Assembly (NCBI RefSeq): GCF_029867415.1
Contig: NC_081181.1
Span: 123,137,042 to 123,201,041, forward strand
Source: Vicia villosa
Taxonomy: Eukaryota; Streptophyta; Magnoliopsida; Fabales; Fabaceae
Length of the DNA: 64,000 nt
Direction: 5' to 3'
The position numbers and the translations under genes were made by a program. Every line of letters begins with the position of its first letter. The stretch's first letter is position 1. Shown here piece by piece: positions 13,052 through 25,570 of this stretch. The notes beneath the pieces are model-generated. The model was not told where the DNA came from. It searched no databases and was given only the letters and a program-made list of their open reading frames with translations.

Positions 13052-14469
13052 ATGGGAGATGAAGCAATCCAAGAACATCAAAGGTCATTAGCAGCTCCTT
13101 TCATATTTATGATCGTTGCCACTTTTCAATTAGCATACTATTGCCTAGATAATTTGAAGAAGGTATCATTCTCCTTCCACCATTTTAATAGTTGGAGAAA
13201 ATCAATGTTAGAATATCATTGTAATATTAGATTTCTATAGATCTCGATTTCATCTATCATATCTTAGAATATCATTCTTTCTTGAAAATCTAAATCAATT
13301 AATTGAAAATTTATTATATCATTTGTTATCATAGTAAGATGAAAATGACAATCATATCATTTGTTTCCAGAATGGATCTGATAGTAGTGAAAAAGAAAAT
13401 ATGTTGCGTGAAGAAATAAAACGAATTTTGAAGGAGGCAAGCTTATTGTCACAGTAAGTAATTCACATTGTCATGCACTATGTGATTTTTCTTCTTCTTG
13501 ATATCGTACTTTAGTTTCTTGTTGTAAAATAATTGGTTCAAGATTCATTTATGCCTCTATTTACTCATCTAAAAACATCAGATGACATCATTGGTGAAAG
13601 CAATACATAAATTCGATTACGAAGCTGTTGAAATTTTAGAGATTTAGAAATTAGTTTCTTAACTTATTTGGACAACTATCATTTAGAAGTGTCATCGTTA
13701 TCATTTCATATTTGTTTCTCTTCAAGTATTTGTTGAAAAACTCATCATATTTAACTTTGCATAGCTCATTGTTTTATCATTTTAGACCATCAACATTTGC
13801 ACAAGCAGCAAAACTCAAAAGGCTAGCAATTGCAAAGGAGAAAGAACTTGCAAAGCGTGAGTTTATTTTCTATTTTCAATTATTTCAGTATTAAAATTTA
13901 AATTTTATGCAGCGTAATGCATTGTACTAATTATTTTAATGCTATATATGATTTTATTTATTTCAATATATTCTCATTTATAAAAAGAACATTGTTACTA
14001 CACATTAATTTGCAAACCCATAACTACAAATTTAAATAAATTGCAGTTCAAAATTTAAATCGCAAAGATCTGGTTTTATACTTGAAAATAGTTCTCATCG
14101 GAAAGGTACAATCTTCATATATAATATTTTAAAATTTTATATATATTTTTCATGGATGCTCATGAAACACCTTTGGTTATGTAATGCAGTATTTAACATA
14201 TGGAATGTTGCTTATTTGGTTTTGGCGTATTCCCGTTGCTATCATATCTCAACAACTTGTACAACCATTTGGTAGATCATTCTAAAATATATAACGATTG
14301 AATCTTATATTTGGTCATGAAATATTTAGCATGTTCTTTTCATTCTCATCATATTTTACATTCATTGCAGCAATGTTATTATCTTGGAAAAGTGGAGCGG
14401 TTCGAGAAAATGACACAATGGCAAGTATTTGTTCATATATTATCATTATTATATAGTTTCTAGTTTGCT

Positions 14470-14556
<87 letters not shown>

Positions 14557-14682
14557 TATTTATTTATTTTGGATACGTTTAAAATATCTTTTTGTCAATT
14601 GTAGGTTGGGATAATAGCATGGTTAATAGTGTCAGCTAGGGTTTGCAGATATGTTCGTCGAGCTTGTAGCAAATTGTCATGA
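13052..14682 (+). CDS. GET1/WRB-like receptor for tail-anchored protein insertion
   Basis: Seven exons: 13052-13162, 13371-13453, 13786-13856, 14047-14105, 14190-14271, 14371-14420, 14605-14682. They total 534 nt and encode 177 aa. The start MGDEAIQEHQRSLAAPFIF leads into a first membrane segment (residues about 14-34). A charged coiled coil follows (about 38-92, including LREEIKRILKEASLL and PSTFAQAAKLKR). Further hydrophobic segments lie at about 98-127 (YGMLLIWFWRIPVAIIS) and 153-172 (VGIIAWLIVSARV). PSTFAQAAKLKR and QLVQPF are hallmarks of plant GET1/WRB proteins. With a partner these form the ER receptor that accepts tail-anchored proteins from the GET3 ATPase. Intron 6 (14421-14604) must use a GC donor (ATG|GCAAGT) to keep the conserved MVGII joint. 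The gene looks intact. Confidence 0.9.
14472..14553. repeat. (TA)n microsatellite in intron 6 of GET1-like gene
   Basis: About 82 bp of uninterrupted TA dinucleotides lies between the GC donor and the AG acceptor of the last intron of the GET1-like gene. Confidence 0.97.
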
Positions 14683-17600
14683 TTTTCACTGTATTATAAT
14701 AAAAATTGCATTGCTTTAATTAAAAATATAATCTCAAACTCCATTGAATATTAATTTTAATATAAATTCAAATGTCATAGATGGTAGCTTATAAAATAAA
14801 CACCTATAAGATGTGTGTTCATGTAATTTTATCTTTAATATAATTGATAAAGTAGTCAATATGATCTGTTAGTGTCTTAATTTAATATTTAAGTATCGAC
14901 AATGCATGCAATCTACGAAATTGAATTCTCTAATGTGAAACATTTTACGCATTCACATTTAGTTTATTCCTGATTATTATTGTGAGAATACAATTAATAT
15001 TTAATATAATTTTTCATATTATTAAAAATAACAAAAAATACAAAATAAAAATATAGACTATTCGATTCAATCCAACGACTATGAGTATGTTGAATGTGCG
15101 ATTACGTCAAGAAATGACCTCAGAGAATCACGATAAAAAATACACAGTGCATCACCTTTTTATTATTTGATAGTCATTTGTAAGCCTAACAAAATCAGTA
15201 TCTTGAAAGTATTTTATAATCAAACAATTATGGTTTGGCTTAATTGCAATTTCGGTTCCCCTATTTCCCCGTGTTGTTAGTCCTCATTCCAAATTGATAC
15301 CAAAATTTAATGTCATGACATTGCTATTGATGATGTGTCATTGCCACCTTGACCAAATTTAATTCCACGTAATTTTTAATTTATAATTAAATGATTTATT
15401 TTAAAAATATATATATTCAATAATATCAATAACTTGTTGTTATTAAAAATAACAAAAATTAATATTGTCCAATTAAACTATTTTGAATTATTTTTCATGT
15501 AAATTTCAAAGAATGAAATAATTATATAGACTTTGAGGAATTAATGAATAATAATGTACAAAACAAAATTATGTTTAGGTGGTTTGAACCCTCACTCTCA
15601 GAGCTATGGAGTGACCATTTTGCCGACTAAGTAGCACTTAGGCTTAATTATTTCTTCCTGGATTGTAAAAAACTGAATTCCTGCATAATCCTAAGCATTG
15701 ATGACTATCTCATAAGATCTCTTATATTTCTCCCTCAACCACTCCATCCACCTATTTATCTTTTCCTCATTTTTCATGTTAATACATGACCATTTATATT
15801 CACAAGGAGGATAGAAAGTACTGAGAGTGGATGTTCATATTTTAATATTTTTTAAGGTCTTGTGAATAATAATTTCAGGCTAATCTATTTTCTCATTTCT
15901 ATAATAGCCACTAGTCATATATCTAGCTAGAATAATAATAATTAAGGGTATTATTAATCAGCATTGGATACATCAATGTAAGTATCTGGAATGGACAAGG
16001 AAACATCATAATAACTAATGTGTCATCTATTATATTAATTCTTTAACACAACATAAAAATTATCCATTGAATCCTTAGTGCCAAGTCCAAAGTTGTGAGT
16101 GCAATCCAAATACATGTTTACCTAAAAAAATTATAACAACATAGGGTGAGATACTAATCTCGGTAAGCTTCCTGATCTAAACCATTAATCACTCTTTACC
16201 CTTCTACCTTGTTAAGATATACTTGAACATTCCATCAGGGCATTTCACATCCTTCCCATATAATGTATTGAGTCATGAATAACTCATATGCAACATTCTT
16301 ACATTAACTCTTATCATAGAGTCAAACATAATATAAGTGATGATCTCTCAATCTAGATTACCTTCATTTCATTTTCATCTTCCTCCTTATCTTGCTCATT
16401 GAATAATATCCACAAGGGAAAGATAAGTTTGCGTCTCAATGAATCATGGTAGGCTATCAAGCTGTCTACCGAGGGTCTAGTATGGACACTCTAACCCTAA
16501 ATCCCATAAATTAATTATATCATTTATCTATATCTCAGAACTATAAGTCCTTTGATTTTATTGAACATCCCTTAGTAACTATTTATCTGATAACCCGAAG
16601 CCTAACATAGTTTTATGATCTTACACAGGTTTAAATAAACCATTACCACACTAGGGTAAGATTTACTGCACTTCACAAAATTCATTCACCTCAATTGTCG
16701 CCTAGTGTAGTTATAGGTCTTAAGTAGGCTAGAACTAATAAGGAGATACAATAGCCTCCTTATTCGCTTCCTATGTATAATACACATATGATGCTATAAA
16801 ATAGATACTAGTCATTATTCAACTAGTCACCTAACACCTGACGTAATTCTACGGTCTTACTCAAGGTTAGATGAACTATGACTAGATTAGGATTAGATTT
16901 ACAACACTTTTCATATTCATTCACCTCAACTAGCACTTAACGTAGTTCTAGGACTTTCGCAAGCTAGAAAAATAAGGTGATACAATAGCCAAACTCGTTC
17001 GTTGTCTTACTACTCAATTTAGGATTTGCCTATATAGGATATAAATTATCTAGGTTTTTCATACAATACTTAGCTAATGATACCCATAATTCTCCTAAAC
17101 TAAATACATGTAATTCAAGTTTGTCCTGCAATAATCATCTATCCATTTTACTCGTTTTACACAATAAACTTACATCCATATATCTTTATGCATAGTCCAT
17201 CTCGCAGACGTGGGTGAATCAAACAAGAGTTTAACCCACCATAGTCAAATGCAAATTAGTGTCCTAATTATTCGACTACATTGACCTCCTGGACTTAAAA
17301 ATTAAAGTCGCTCCCCCTCTATGATGTTGTGATATATAAATAATATCACCTTGTTTATATCTACAATAATATATGTATATACAATCATAAACATGCTTAT
17401 TATGCTTCTTATTATTCCTTTCTTAATGAAAAATAAGCCTTTGACCACATCGATAATAATCATAATCATTTTATAACTAGGAATAGGGTTTAAATCTTGA
17501 CGATTAGGGTTATAGACACAATCTACCTTCACGATTTGAGTCACACATCCCATGATTCGAAACATGACAAATAGAATTGAAATCCTACTCAAAATTTACT

Positions 17601-18476
17601 ATATGATTCAAGCCACATATCTTATAACTCAAATGATCACATCATAATTGAAACCCTACTCAAATTTAACTATGTGATTCTAGTCACAGATCCTACGATT
17701 TAAACCATGACAGAAAAATTTGAAATCCATCTCAAATTTTACTATGTGATTCAATTCATAGATCCTATGATCTGAATCATGATAAACAAACTTGAAATCC
17801 TGCTCAAATTTTACTATGTGAATTGAAACATGGATCCTATGATTTGAATCATGAAAGACTATATTCACATTTTTTTCTCATTCTTCACAAAAAACTTAGT
17901 TTTAACACATGTTGATATCTCTTACCATTGCTTGTCGAGCAAACCTAATATTAGCATCAAATGACAGAAAATCCCAACATATCTATCATCTAACATGTTC
18001 GTGTCAATAATTAGCACATGAAATCACATGAAATCACATAAATCACATAATTAACATAACACCTCAAAGAATCCTTGGTTCTAACATGCATTCATAAGCT
18101 CCAACTTTACTCTACCTCATGCAAGATTATTTTCTACTATAAGTTTAAGATCATAACCTATGGGAGGGGAAACCCACCTTTGAAAAAATTGGAGATGATA
18201 ATGATGATGATGAACACTCTTTTCCTTCCCCGAGCCATATTTGTCTCCCTTGAGTTAAGCGTTTCCTCTACCAATGGAGGTCATGATAAAATTCCTCTAA
18301 TGGGTGACCCCTTATGTTGCATGTGTTAGACATGCGACTCTATGCACAAAGGGGTTGAATTTTGGGGTTCAAAAAAACTACGGTTTGAAAAACTTTTATG
18401 ATTATTTTTATAGCTTAAAAAGACTTCAAAATGTTTTAGATATTAACATCAGAAAGTAAAAGTGTGGAAGATAAAA
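14683..18476. other. Intergenic repetitive DNA, no gene recognised
   Basis: AT-rich, with internally repeated segments. Two diverged copies of a block of roughly 200-250 bp are visible at about 16590-16810 and 16815-17050. They share phrases such as tcattcacctcaa, cgtagttctagg and ggtgatacaatagcc. A minisatellite at 17510-17870 is listed separately. The mixture suggests part of an old retroelement, but no LTR ends, PBS or protein domains were found. Confidence 0.4.
17510..17870. repeat. Minisatellite of about 61-63-bp units
   Basis: About five to six diverged copies of a unit containing catagatcctatgat, gaatcatga, gaaatcctgctcaaatttt and actatgtgattc follow one another. Translation of the minus strand gives a 21-residue periodic pattern (HDSNHRI / HDSDHRI / HGLNRRI), but this reflects the DNA repeat, not a recognised protein. 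Confidence 0.8.
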
Positions 18477-18770
18477 GGCAAAATACCATTTTTGGTCCCT
18501 TATGTTATCCTCGAGGTTCATTTTGGTCCCTTAACTTCAAAAAGTGTCATATTGGTCCCTTATCTCTTCAAAAGGTGTCATTTTAGTCCTTTTTGTCACA
18601 TTAGCGACGAAAAAACTCAAAAAGCGGTCGCTAAATCAGTCGCTAATATGACAAAGAGGACTAAAATGACACCTTTTGAAGAGTTAAAGGACCAATATGA
18701 CACTTTTTGAAGTTAAGGGACCAAAATGATCTCCGAGGTTAACATAAGGGACTAAAAAGGGTATTTTGCC
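18477..18770. mobile_element. Fold-back MITE, 9-bp TSD (copy 1)
   Basis: A 294-bp element begins GGCAAAATACC and ends GGTATTTTGCC, with the two halves almost fully complementary along their length. It is flanked by a perfect 9-bp duplication aagataaaa (18468-18476 and 18771-18779). Each arm carries the repeated phrase ggtccctta; the centre is ttagcgac-rich. The 9-bp duplication points to Mutator-type transposition. It is non-coding. Confidence 0.92.
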
Positions 18771-20658
18771 AAGATAAAAAGTTACGGAAAAGAGAAAAGA
18801 CATGAGGAATTTATATAGGTTCAATAAAAAGACGTAGTTTTGTCTCTAATACTTTATCTTGAGAGTATCCAGTAATTCTTAAGAGCTTTTAGTGGGTGAA
18901 ACTTTCGACCCCCTTTATACAAGTAAAAATGAAGTTTCAGGCTATAAATTCCAACCAAACACCAAACAATGGAGATAATAGGTTATTCTTCCTTTCAAAC
19001 ATGGACATACGAAGATAAGCGGTTAGTCTTTCTTCCAAACATCACATTGAAGCAGTTAGTCTTCTTTCCAAACAAAAACTTGAAACGGCGAGTCCCCAAG
19101 CTAAACCCATATTTTCTATGGGCTTATCTCAAACCAAGGCGAGCTTTTAAACTAGGCTAAACTCACAAACTGAGCTGAGGTGAACACAATTTTTGAGGTT
19201 AATATACTTATAATATATAGGACTAAACTTACATAATAACTTGTAAGTTCCTCCTGTGACGAAGGCTCAGATATTTGAAGTTTCGTTGTATGCTAAAAAA
19301 AGAAAATAAAATTCATATTAGGGTTTATTTGATATCCACGATTTATGATTGATATTCTCAACCTAAGAATTCAACTCAGATTACCTCTTCACTTTTGAAA
19401 TTGTTCCTTATTTTATTACGCGATTCTTCGTTGTCTCCAAAACCAATAATAGACAATCTCTCGTACTTTGGCTGAAAGACAACTCTAATTGCCAACTCTT
19501 TTTTCAATAATTGATCAAGTGCATAAGGAAATTCCTGGAAGTTATCTTCACCACCTTAAATTAATACAATGTTTTATTGATAATTCATCAACTAAATAAA
19601 ACGTGTTGAACATATGGAATAAAGTACCTTGGCCAACTCTCTTTTCAGCTGAATTGCATATTTTTCAATCAACTTCACACAATCGATGCCCTAAAATACA
19701 AACCTCGCCATATATTTGTCATCCTTAGCCAAAAATTCAAGTTTGTACCTATAAAAAAATTGATTTATGAACACAGGTTTCAGACACAACATATAAGATC
19801 ATATTATGAAGAGTAATAACAAATATGGTTCAAACTCGTATCTTGGAACTGGTTAATCTATTTTGTGATTTGCAACACACTTCAACTTTTCATTTTTAAG
19901 TGCAACATTTTTTGTATACTCAACATAGCCATTATAATACCATCCAGATTGGCCACCTTCAAATTTTTATAACATTGCAATAGTCGCACACGTTGTCTCT
20001 TGGGAATATATGGCTAAAGGTTAAACTTGAGGAAACTGAAATATAAAGTATCCAAGTGTGAAAATTAACATATATGCTAATGATTGGTAATTTCAGCAAG
20101 ACTTAGTATTTCATCTTTCCATACAAACTTATCAAATTCTGAAAATTGGGCGTTTGGGTCGTTTCAACTTGCAAACTGGACGAAGATAACAAAAGAATCT
20201 CCCCTTTCAGACTAGGATTAATAAGGCAAAACATAAAAGTCATTCAACATTTAAGAGTAAATAACTAATATAACATATAAGACATTTTAATTTTTACAAT
20301 TCAATCACATTTATTTCAACTGCTTAATTTCAAATATGCTAACATCACTGATTGTCAACCTTGTATCATTCCATACATTAGATACATTCAATGGAAAACC
20401 ACATATACACGTGTACATTAGAATATGGTAGTTAATGATTTTATTAGAATTTCATTGAATCAAATAACAATACCTTAAGCTCTTTTGGTTCTTGCATTAT
20501 GCAAAATGACGCACTCAGAAGCCCTAAAGGAATAGCAAGCGCTAAACCTTGAATGAAAACAGTTGCAAGCGGAAAAACGGTAGATAAGCTCCAGAGTTTA
20601 CCAGAAATAAAGAAAAGTTTAGATTTTATTATAATGAAAGATGAAAGATAATCCTTAT

Positions 20659-21646
20659 GTTGTCCAAATGGGCTACCCGACCCTAAACGAGCCGGTCCTG
20701 ACGGGCCCTGGGATTTTTAGGGTTGGGCCAAAAGGGCCCTATGTAATATTAACTTGAGATTTACTACCCAAGCCCGGCCCTATATGGGCCTCAGGCTACC
20801 CGGCCCTAAATGAGTTTTTTATTTAAAAAATTAATATAAAAACTCCATAATATTTATTATAAATAAAATTAAAAATTGTGTTATTTTAAACATAATACAT
20901 TTTAAGTACTATGTTATCTCTTATAAATACTATAATGTGTTTGTAAATACAATATATGTCTAAATTGTATAAAACAATACTTGAATTTTTATTATAAGAA
21001 AAAACTAGGCAAAATACCCTTTTTGGTCCCTTATGTTAACCTCGAGGTTCATTTTGGTCCCTTAACTTTAAAAAGTGTCATATTGGTCCCTTAACTCTTC
21101 AAAAGGTATCATTTTGGTTCTTTTTGTCATATTAGCGACGGAAATAGCGACCGATTTTTGAGTTTTTCCGTCGCTAATGTGACAAAAAGGACTAAAATGA
21201 CACATTTTGAAGAGTTAAGGGACCAATGTGACACTTTTTAAAGTTAAGGGACCAAAATGAACCCTGAAGTTAACATAAGGGACCAAAAAGAGTATTTTGC
21301 CAAAAAACTAATATAATACGATGAAAAAATGTTGATTATATTAATGTATAATATTTAAAAGAGAAAGATTGAATAAAATAGAGATAAAATTTAGTGAAGT
21401 GAGAAAAATGAATATGCTGTTTTGGAGTGAGATAATATAAATATTAATATATATTTTTTAAATTTATAATTATACGGGGCCTAATGGGCTACCCACGACC
21501 CATATGGGCTAGCTCTAATGGGTAGTAGGCTTTTCAGGACTGCGCTAAAAAGGCCATGAAAAATATGGGCTCTAATTTTAAGGCCCACGTCCTATGATTT
21601 TTCGGGACTAGCGGGCCGATCCATACGGGCTAGCCCATTTTGACAA
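20659..21646. mobile_element. Non-autonomous DNA element (hAT-like TIRs) carrying a nested MITE
   Basis: The left end (gttgtccaaatgggctaccc) and right end (gggctagcccattttgacaac) are imperfect inverted repeats. Subterminal DNA is rich in gggcc/ggccc on both sides. The element sits inside the RPA-like pseudogene and is itself split by the MITE at 21008-21301; without it the element is about 690 bp. No transposase is present and a clean target duplication was not found, so the hAT label is tentative. Confidence 0.6.
21008..21301. mobile_element. Fold-back MITE, 9-bp TSD (copy 2)
   Basis: Same family and exactly the same length (294 bp) as the element at 18477, with ends GGCAAAATACC and ..TATTTTGCC. 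It is flanked by the perfect 9-bp duplication aaaaaacta (20999-21007 and 21302-21310). The arms are near-perfect inverted repeats. It is inserted inside the larger DNA element at 20659-21646, so it is the younger insertion. Confidence 0.92.
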
Positions 21647-22990
21647 CTCTACTTATGGCCATGGCAAAGGTCTTTAAATAAAAAAACAAAAAAAAATCTT
21701 GTTGGGCCTTTAATCCAAAAAAAATTAAATAAAACAAATAAAATATAAATTGCTTAAATATTAAAATATTTTCCGACACGTGATTCCTTCTTCAATACGC
21801 GCAATCCTCCTACATCACAAAAGTACAACCACATTATCATCATCCTAAAGAGTACATTGAACAAATGACTTACACATCAAAATATTGGATAAAGTATATT
21901 ATTAAGATAAATATGTAAACACAAATAATTCTAAATGAAATACAAAAGCAAATCGTAGAATAATAAGTGTTTACCTCATATCAGTTACAGTGAAGACAAT
22001 CTTGTCTTGTTTATGTTTTTTTAACATTCATTTGGGTCTGTTTGATCTCAGTAACTCCTTTAATAATATCTAGCGAAAAATCAAACTATTTATATAATAC
22101 TGGAAAAATGTACAAAATAAATACCAAATTAAACAATTTTATATGACAGACTTGCCACATTAGGTTAAAACTTTCCATCAAGTATGGATGTCAAACTAAT
22201 CAAGTTCAAGTGATTTACAGGTATGTCAGGCAAATATGAAATCTTTACAGAAGTTGAACCACAAAATACCAACTTATAACTATGACTGGTTGATTTAAAA
22301 GAGAAATCATTATTGGAAACCTTGAAATTCTGCATGATGTAGGTATTTCCAACTGCAAAAGCATATCGGTATTTCGTAACCAAATGCGGTGGTACAATTA
22401 CTTGGATCATATTCCATTAAAAAATCAAATATATCGAAGACACATTAGTCACGAACACGATCGAAAGGTAATAATAAACTAAATAGAAGAAACATATCAA
22501 CATAACTTTACATCAATCAAAACCATTTCCAAATGCTCTTTGTTATAGGCACTTGTAACAGACCGTAAATCTTCACACCTCACAACAATCTTCTACAAAT
22601 CTTTGGAGTCGTTTATATCCCTAACAACTTTAACTGGTCGTACCATTAGCTTGACATGTAAAACTGAATCAACAAAGAAAGACAAACGTTAAACAAATTT
22701 CAATTGCAACATAGAAATATATCACCTTTTCCGCACAGTCCAATGTATGGACATTCAACTTTCTATATAATTCAAAACAGAGTGAACAACACCTATGGCA
22801 GCTATGAATCATGAAATGCCCTTAAACATTATTCAAGCTTTGAATAACACATATAACAAAATTGATGGTTTTTGCAAAAAAACAAACAAGTAACACCATT
22901 CAAGAACAAACACTAGGTTAAAATTGAAAAAACATAAAAGGGACTCACCGACGGTGCAGAGTCTCCGCGAAGAAAGAGATGGAAGGGGGA

Positions 22991-23662
22991 GTTCTTGTTT
23001 GAATGATAGGTTGAAACATTAATGATGGAAGAGAGAATTTTAGCCAGAAGAAGTGTGTAATTTGAATGATAGATAGAGAGGAATCAATGTTAAAGAGATG
23101 GGTTTATAACTCCAACTCTCAATGTGCCCTTTCACTACTCAATGCATTGAGGAGAGGGAAGGTTTATTAAATCAAGATAAATTACATTGATGTAATAGAA
23201 ATATTTGAATTTGAGTGTCTTTCCATCAAAATATCAATGCAATGAGGAGAGTGAACGATTTATCTTCTGCATTTCGTGTTGCACGTGTAAAAAAAATCAA
23301 AATATAAGAAAATGACAAATAGGCCACATTTAATGTTGGGCTTATATCAATCAACCAATGGATACATAGTCAAGATCGCTCTTGTAATTAAGTTAAAAAT
23401 AAACTTGGTTTAAGAGAGGTTTAGTGGACATTTTCAACGTATGTTGTTTTATTACATAGATATTAGATTAAACAGGCATCTTCGACCCAGGACTAAAAGG
23501 TTTGAAGCCTATTAATAAGAGTGACTACGAAAACACTCTATTTCTCTTGATTTTTGAAAACTTCACTTAATAATTTTGTCAAAATAAATAATTTAAATCA
23601 TGTTTAAAATGTATTTATAGTTTTTTATAAGATACTAAAAGTTTTTTTCGATATTAAAATAT

Positions 23663-23734
<72 letters not shown>

Positions 23735-24573
23735 AATAAAGTTTTTTAAAAAAATTTTCAAATAAAAAATTAGTTCGAATAGTTTTTTTTACAAAATATC
23801 ATTTTAAGTATTTTATTTTTTACTATAAATTTTTAAATTAAAATTTTCAAAATATATACATTTAAAAATATTTAAATTAATATCCTATAAAGTCATTTTA
23901 AAGATATATTTATTTAAAAAATTATGTGATTTTGAATATATATTAATATTCAAAAAATTATAATAACTCAATTTAGAAATTATATATTCAAAAAATTTAA
24001 ATATTATTTAATCACCCTTTAATTTTAAATTTTTGAATAATATTTTTCCTACATGTTTAGAATTCTGTCAAATGTTTATTTATCAAATATTATAATCAAG
24101 AATTAACTATGAATTTTTAAAATTTTAAAATATAATGATAAAAGTAATGAAAATATCATCTTAGAAATTAATTTTTGAGTTTTTTTTTATAAACTTTTTA
24201 TAACAATATAAACTTGTTTGTAAAACAATCATTCAAAAATACACATTGTTTTATCAACAAGAATTAAAACTACGTGAATAATAATTTTGTAGAGACCAAA
24301 ATAAGCCTTTTTTTTCATAAGGACCAAAAACAAAATATGTTAATTTTATAGGGACCCAAAATATATTTAACCCTAATTAAAATAAAGATAATGCAATGGT
24401 AACTTGTGTCTTAAAAGCACAAATTAAGAAACCCTCTTAAAGATTGTTTGTATTTAAAAAAACAATAAAAAATTAATTATACTCTCTTCAGTCTCATATA
24501 TAAATAACTTTACAAAAAAGTCCATCTTTTAAGAAAAATATCTAAATATATTTAAGTCTTACACTTTTTCTAA
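22991..24573. other. Intergenic AT-rich DNA with (TA)n at 23670-23731
   Basis: No gene recognised. It contains a 62-bp perfect (TA)n tract at 23670-23731 followed by very AT-rich low-complexity DNA. Confidence 0.6.
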
Positions 24574-25570
24574 GGGTGTGTTTGGTTCAAATGAGGGGGA
24601 GGGGAGGGGAGGGAATTTAGTAAAGGGGAGGGAAGGGGAGGGGAGGTGAGGGGATTTTTTTAATCAGATGGGTGTTTGGTTCTAACGAGGGGAGGGGAGG
24701 GGAAGGGAGGGATTTTAATTAAAAATATGTTTGGTTCAGGAGGGGAGGGGAGGGGTTTTATTAATAATTTACATTTTTATCCTTATTACTTATATAAGTG
24801 TTACAATATGATATTCAAATGTGAAAAATTTATACATATTTTTTTGTTAGTAAAATTTTTAATATTGAGTGACTAAAAAGTTATAATTTACTACATAACG
24901 TTAAAAAATTGAGTTCACTTAATTTGAATAAAATGTTCAAAAACAAATTAAACTATATGTTGATAACAACTTTGAAATCGTAATGAATTATTTAACACAT
25001 AAAATACATAAAATAATTTATTATTAAATATAAATAGTTTAAACTTTTTAATAAAATAAATAAATAAATTAAAATGAAAAATTTAAAATTTGATATAAAA
25101 GAAAATATGATAGGATACATAACAAAATTAGAAAAAAAAACATAAATAAACATAAAAGAGTTATAAAAAAATCAAAAAAGTGAAATGATTATGATTTATA
25201 TTAAGGACAACAATTTCAAAATAATTTGAAGGTAGAGAATAATTATAATAAGTTGATAGAAGCAATCGAGAAAAATCACACAGAAGAGAGCAATAATACA
25301 AAAGAAAATGAATAATTTTAAAATATTAAAATTAAACTGAAGATATTATAGTAATTATAATAACTTTTAAAATATTAAAATTGAGATTCCCTCCCCTCCC
25401 CTCCAAATCCCTCCGATTTGGGGGAACGCAAAAAGTGTGTTTTGGAGGGATTTTGCTCCCCTCCCCTTCCCTCCCCTCTCCTCATAAAATTTGAACCAAA
25501 CACATTTAATTAAAAATATTCCCTCCCCTCCCCTCCCCTCCCCTCCATCTACCCCGAACCAAACACACCC
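24574..25570. mobile_element. PIF/Harbinger-like (Tourist-type) element with G-rich arms
   Basis: Terminal inverted repeats GGGTGTGTTTGGTTC and GAACCAAACACACCC are flanked by TAA on each side (24571-24573 and 25571-25573), the 3-bp duplication typical of PIF/Harbinger. The element is 997 bp. Just inside each end are runs of gagggg/ggggagg on + at the left and the complementary cctcccc at the right. The core is AT-rich and has no transposase frame, so it is non-autonomous. Confidence 0.85.

Larger units (their letters stand above)
19250..22990 (-). pseudogene. RPA70-like single-strand DNA-binding protein, broken gene
   Basis: Read on the minus strand. 22700-22500 gives KLMVRPVKVVRDI, a stop, then IVVRCEDLRSV and KEHLEMVLIDVK. 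22410-22165 gives MIQVIVPPHLVTKY, YAFAVGNTYIMQNFKVSNND and YKLVFCGSTSVKIS, the N-terminal OB fold of plant RPA70/DUF223 proteins. About 22080-21975 gives DIIKGVTEIKQTQM, then a one-base shift in an A run, then KIVFTVTDMR. About 20010-19620 gives GWYYNGYVEYTKNVALKNEK and RYKLEFLAKDDKYMARFVF, a stop, then GIDCVKLIEKYAIQLKRE. 19560-19400 gives EFPYALDQLLKKELAIRVVF and QPKYERLSIIGF, the C-terminal OB fold. Several stops, a frameshift and loss of zinc-ligand cysteines next to GWYY show it is inactive. A nested transposon occupies 20659-21646. RPA70 normally protects ssDNA in replication; RPA copies are also carried by plant Helitrons. Confidence 0.75.

Noticed and set aside
14429..14614. IYIYIY-repeat protein
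   Set aside because: Translation of the (TA)n tract inside an intron; the same applies at 35712-35894.
15590..15660. tRNA-like segment (tttgaaccctcactctcagag)
   Set aside because: No complete A/B box spacing or foldable arms could be found by eye.
17510..17870. CRISPR-like array
   Set aside because: Units are contiguous and diverged with no unique spacers, in a plant nuclear context; it is a minisatellite.
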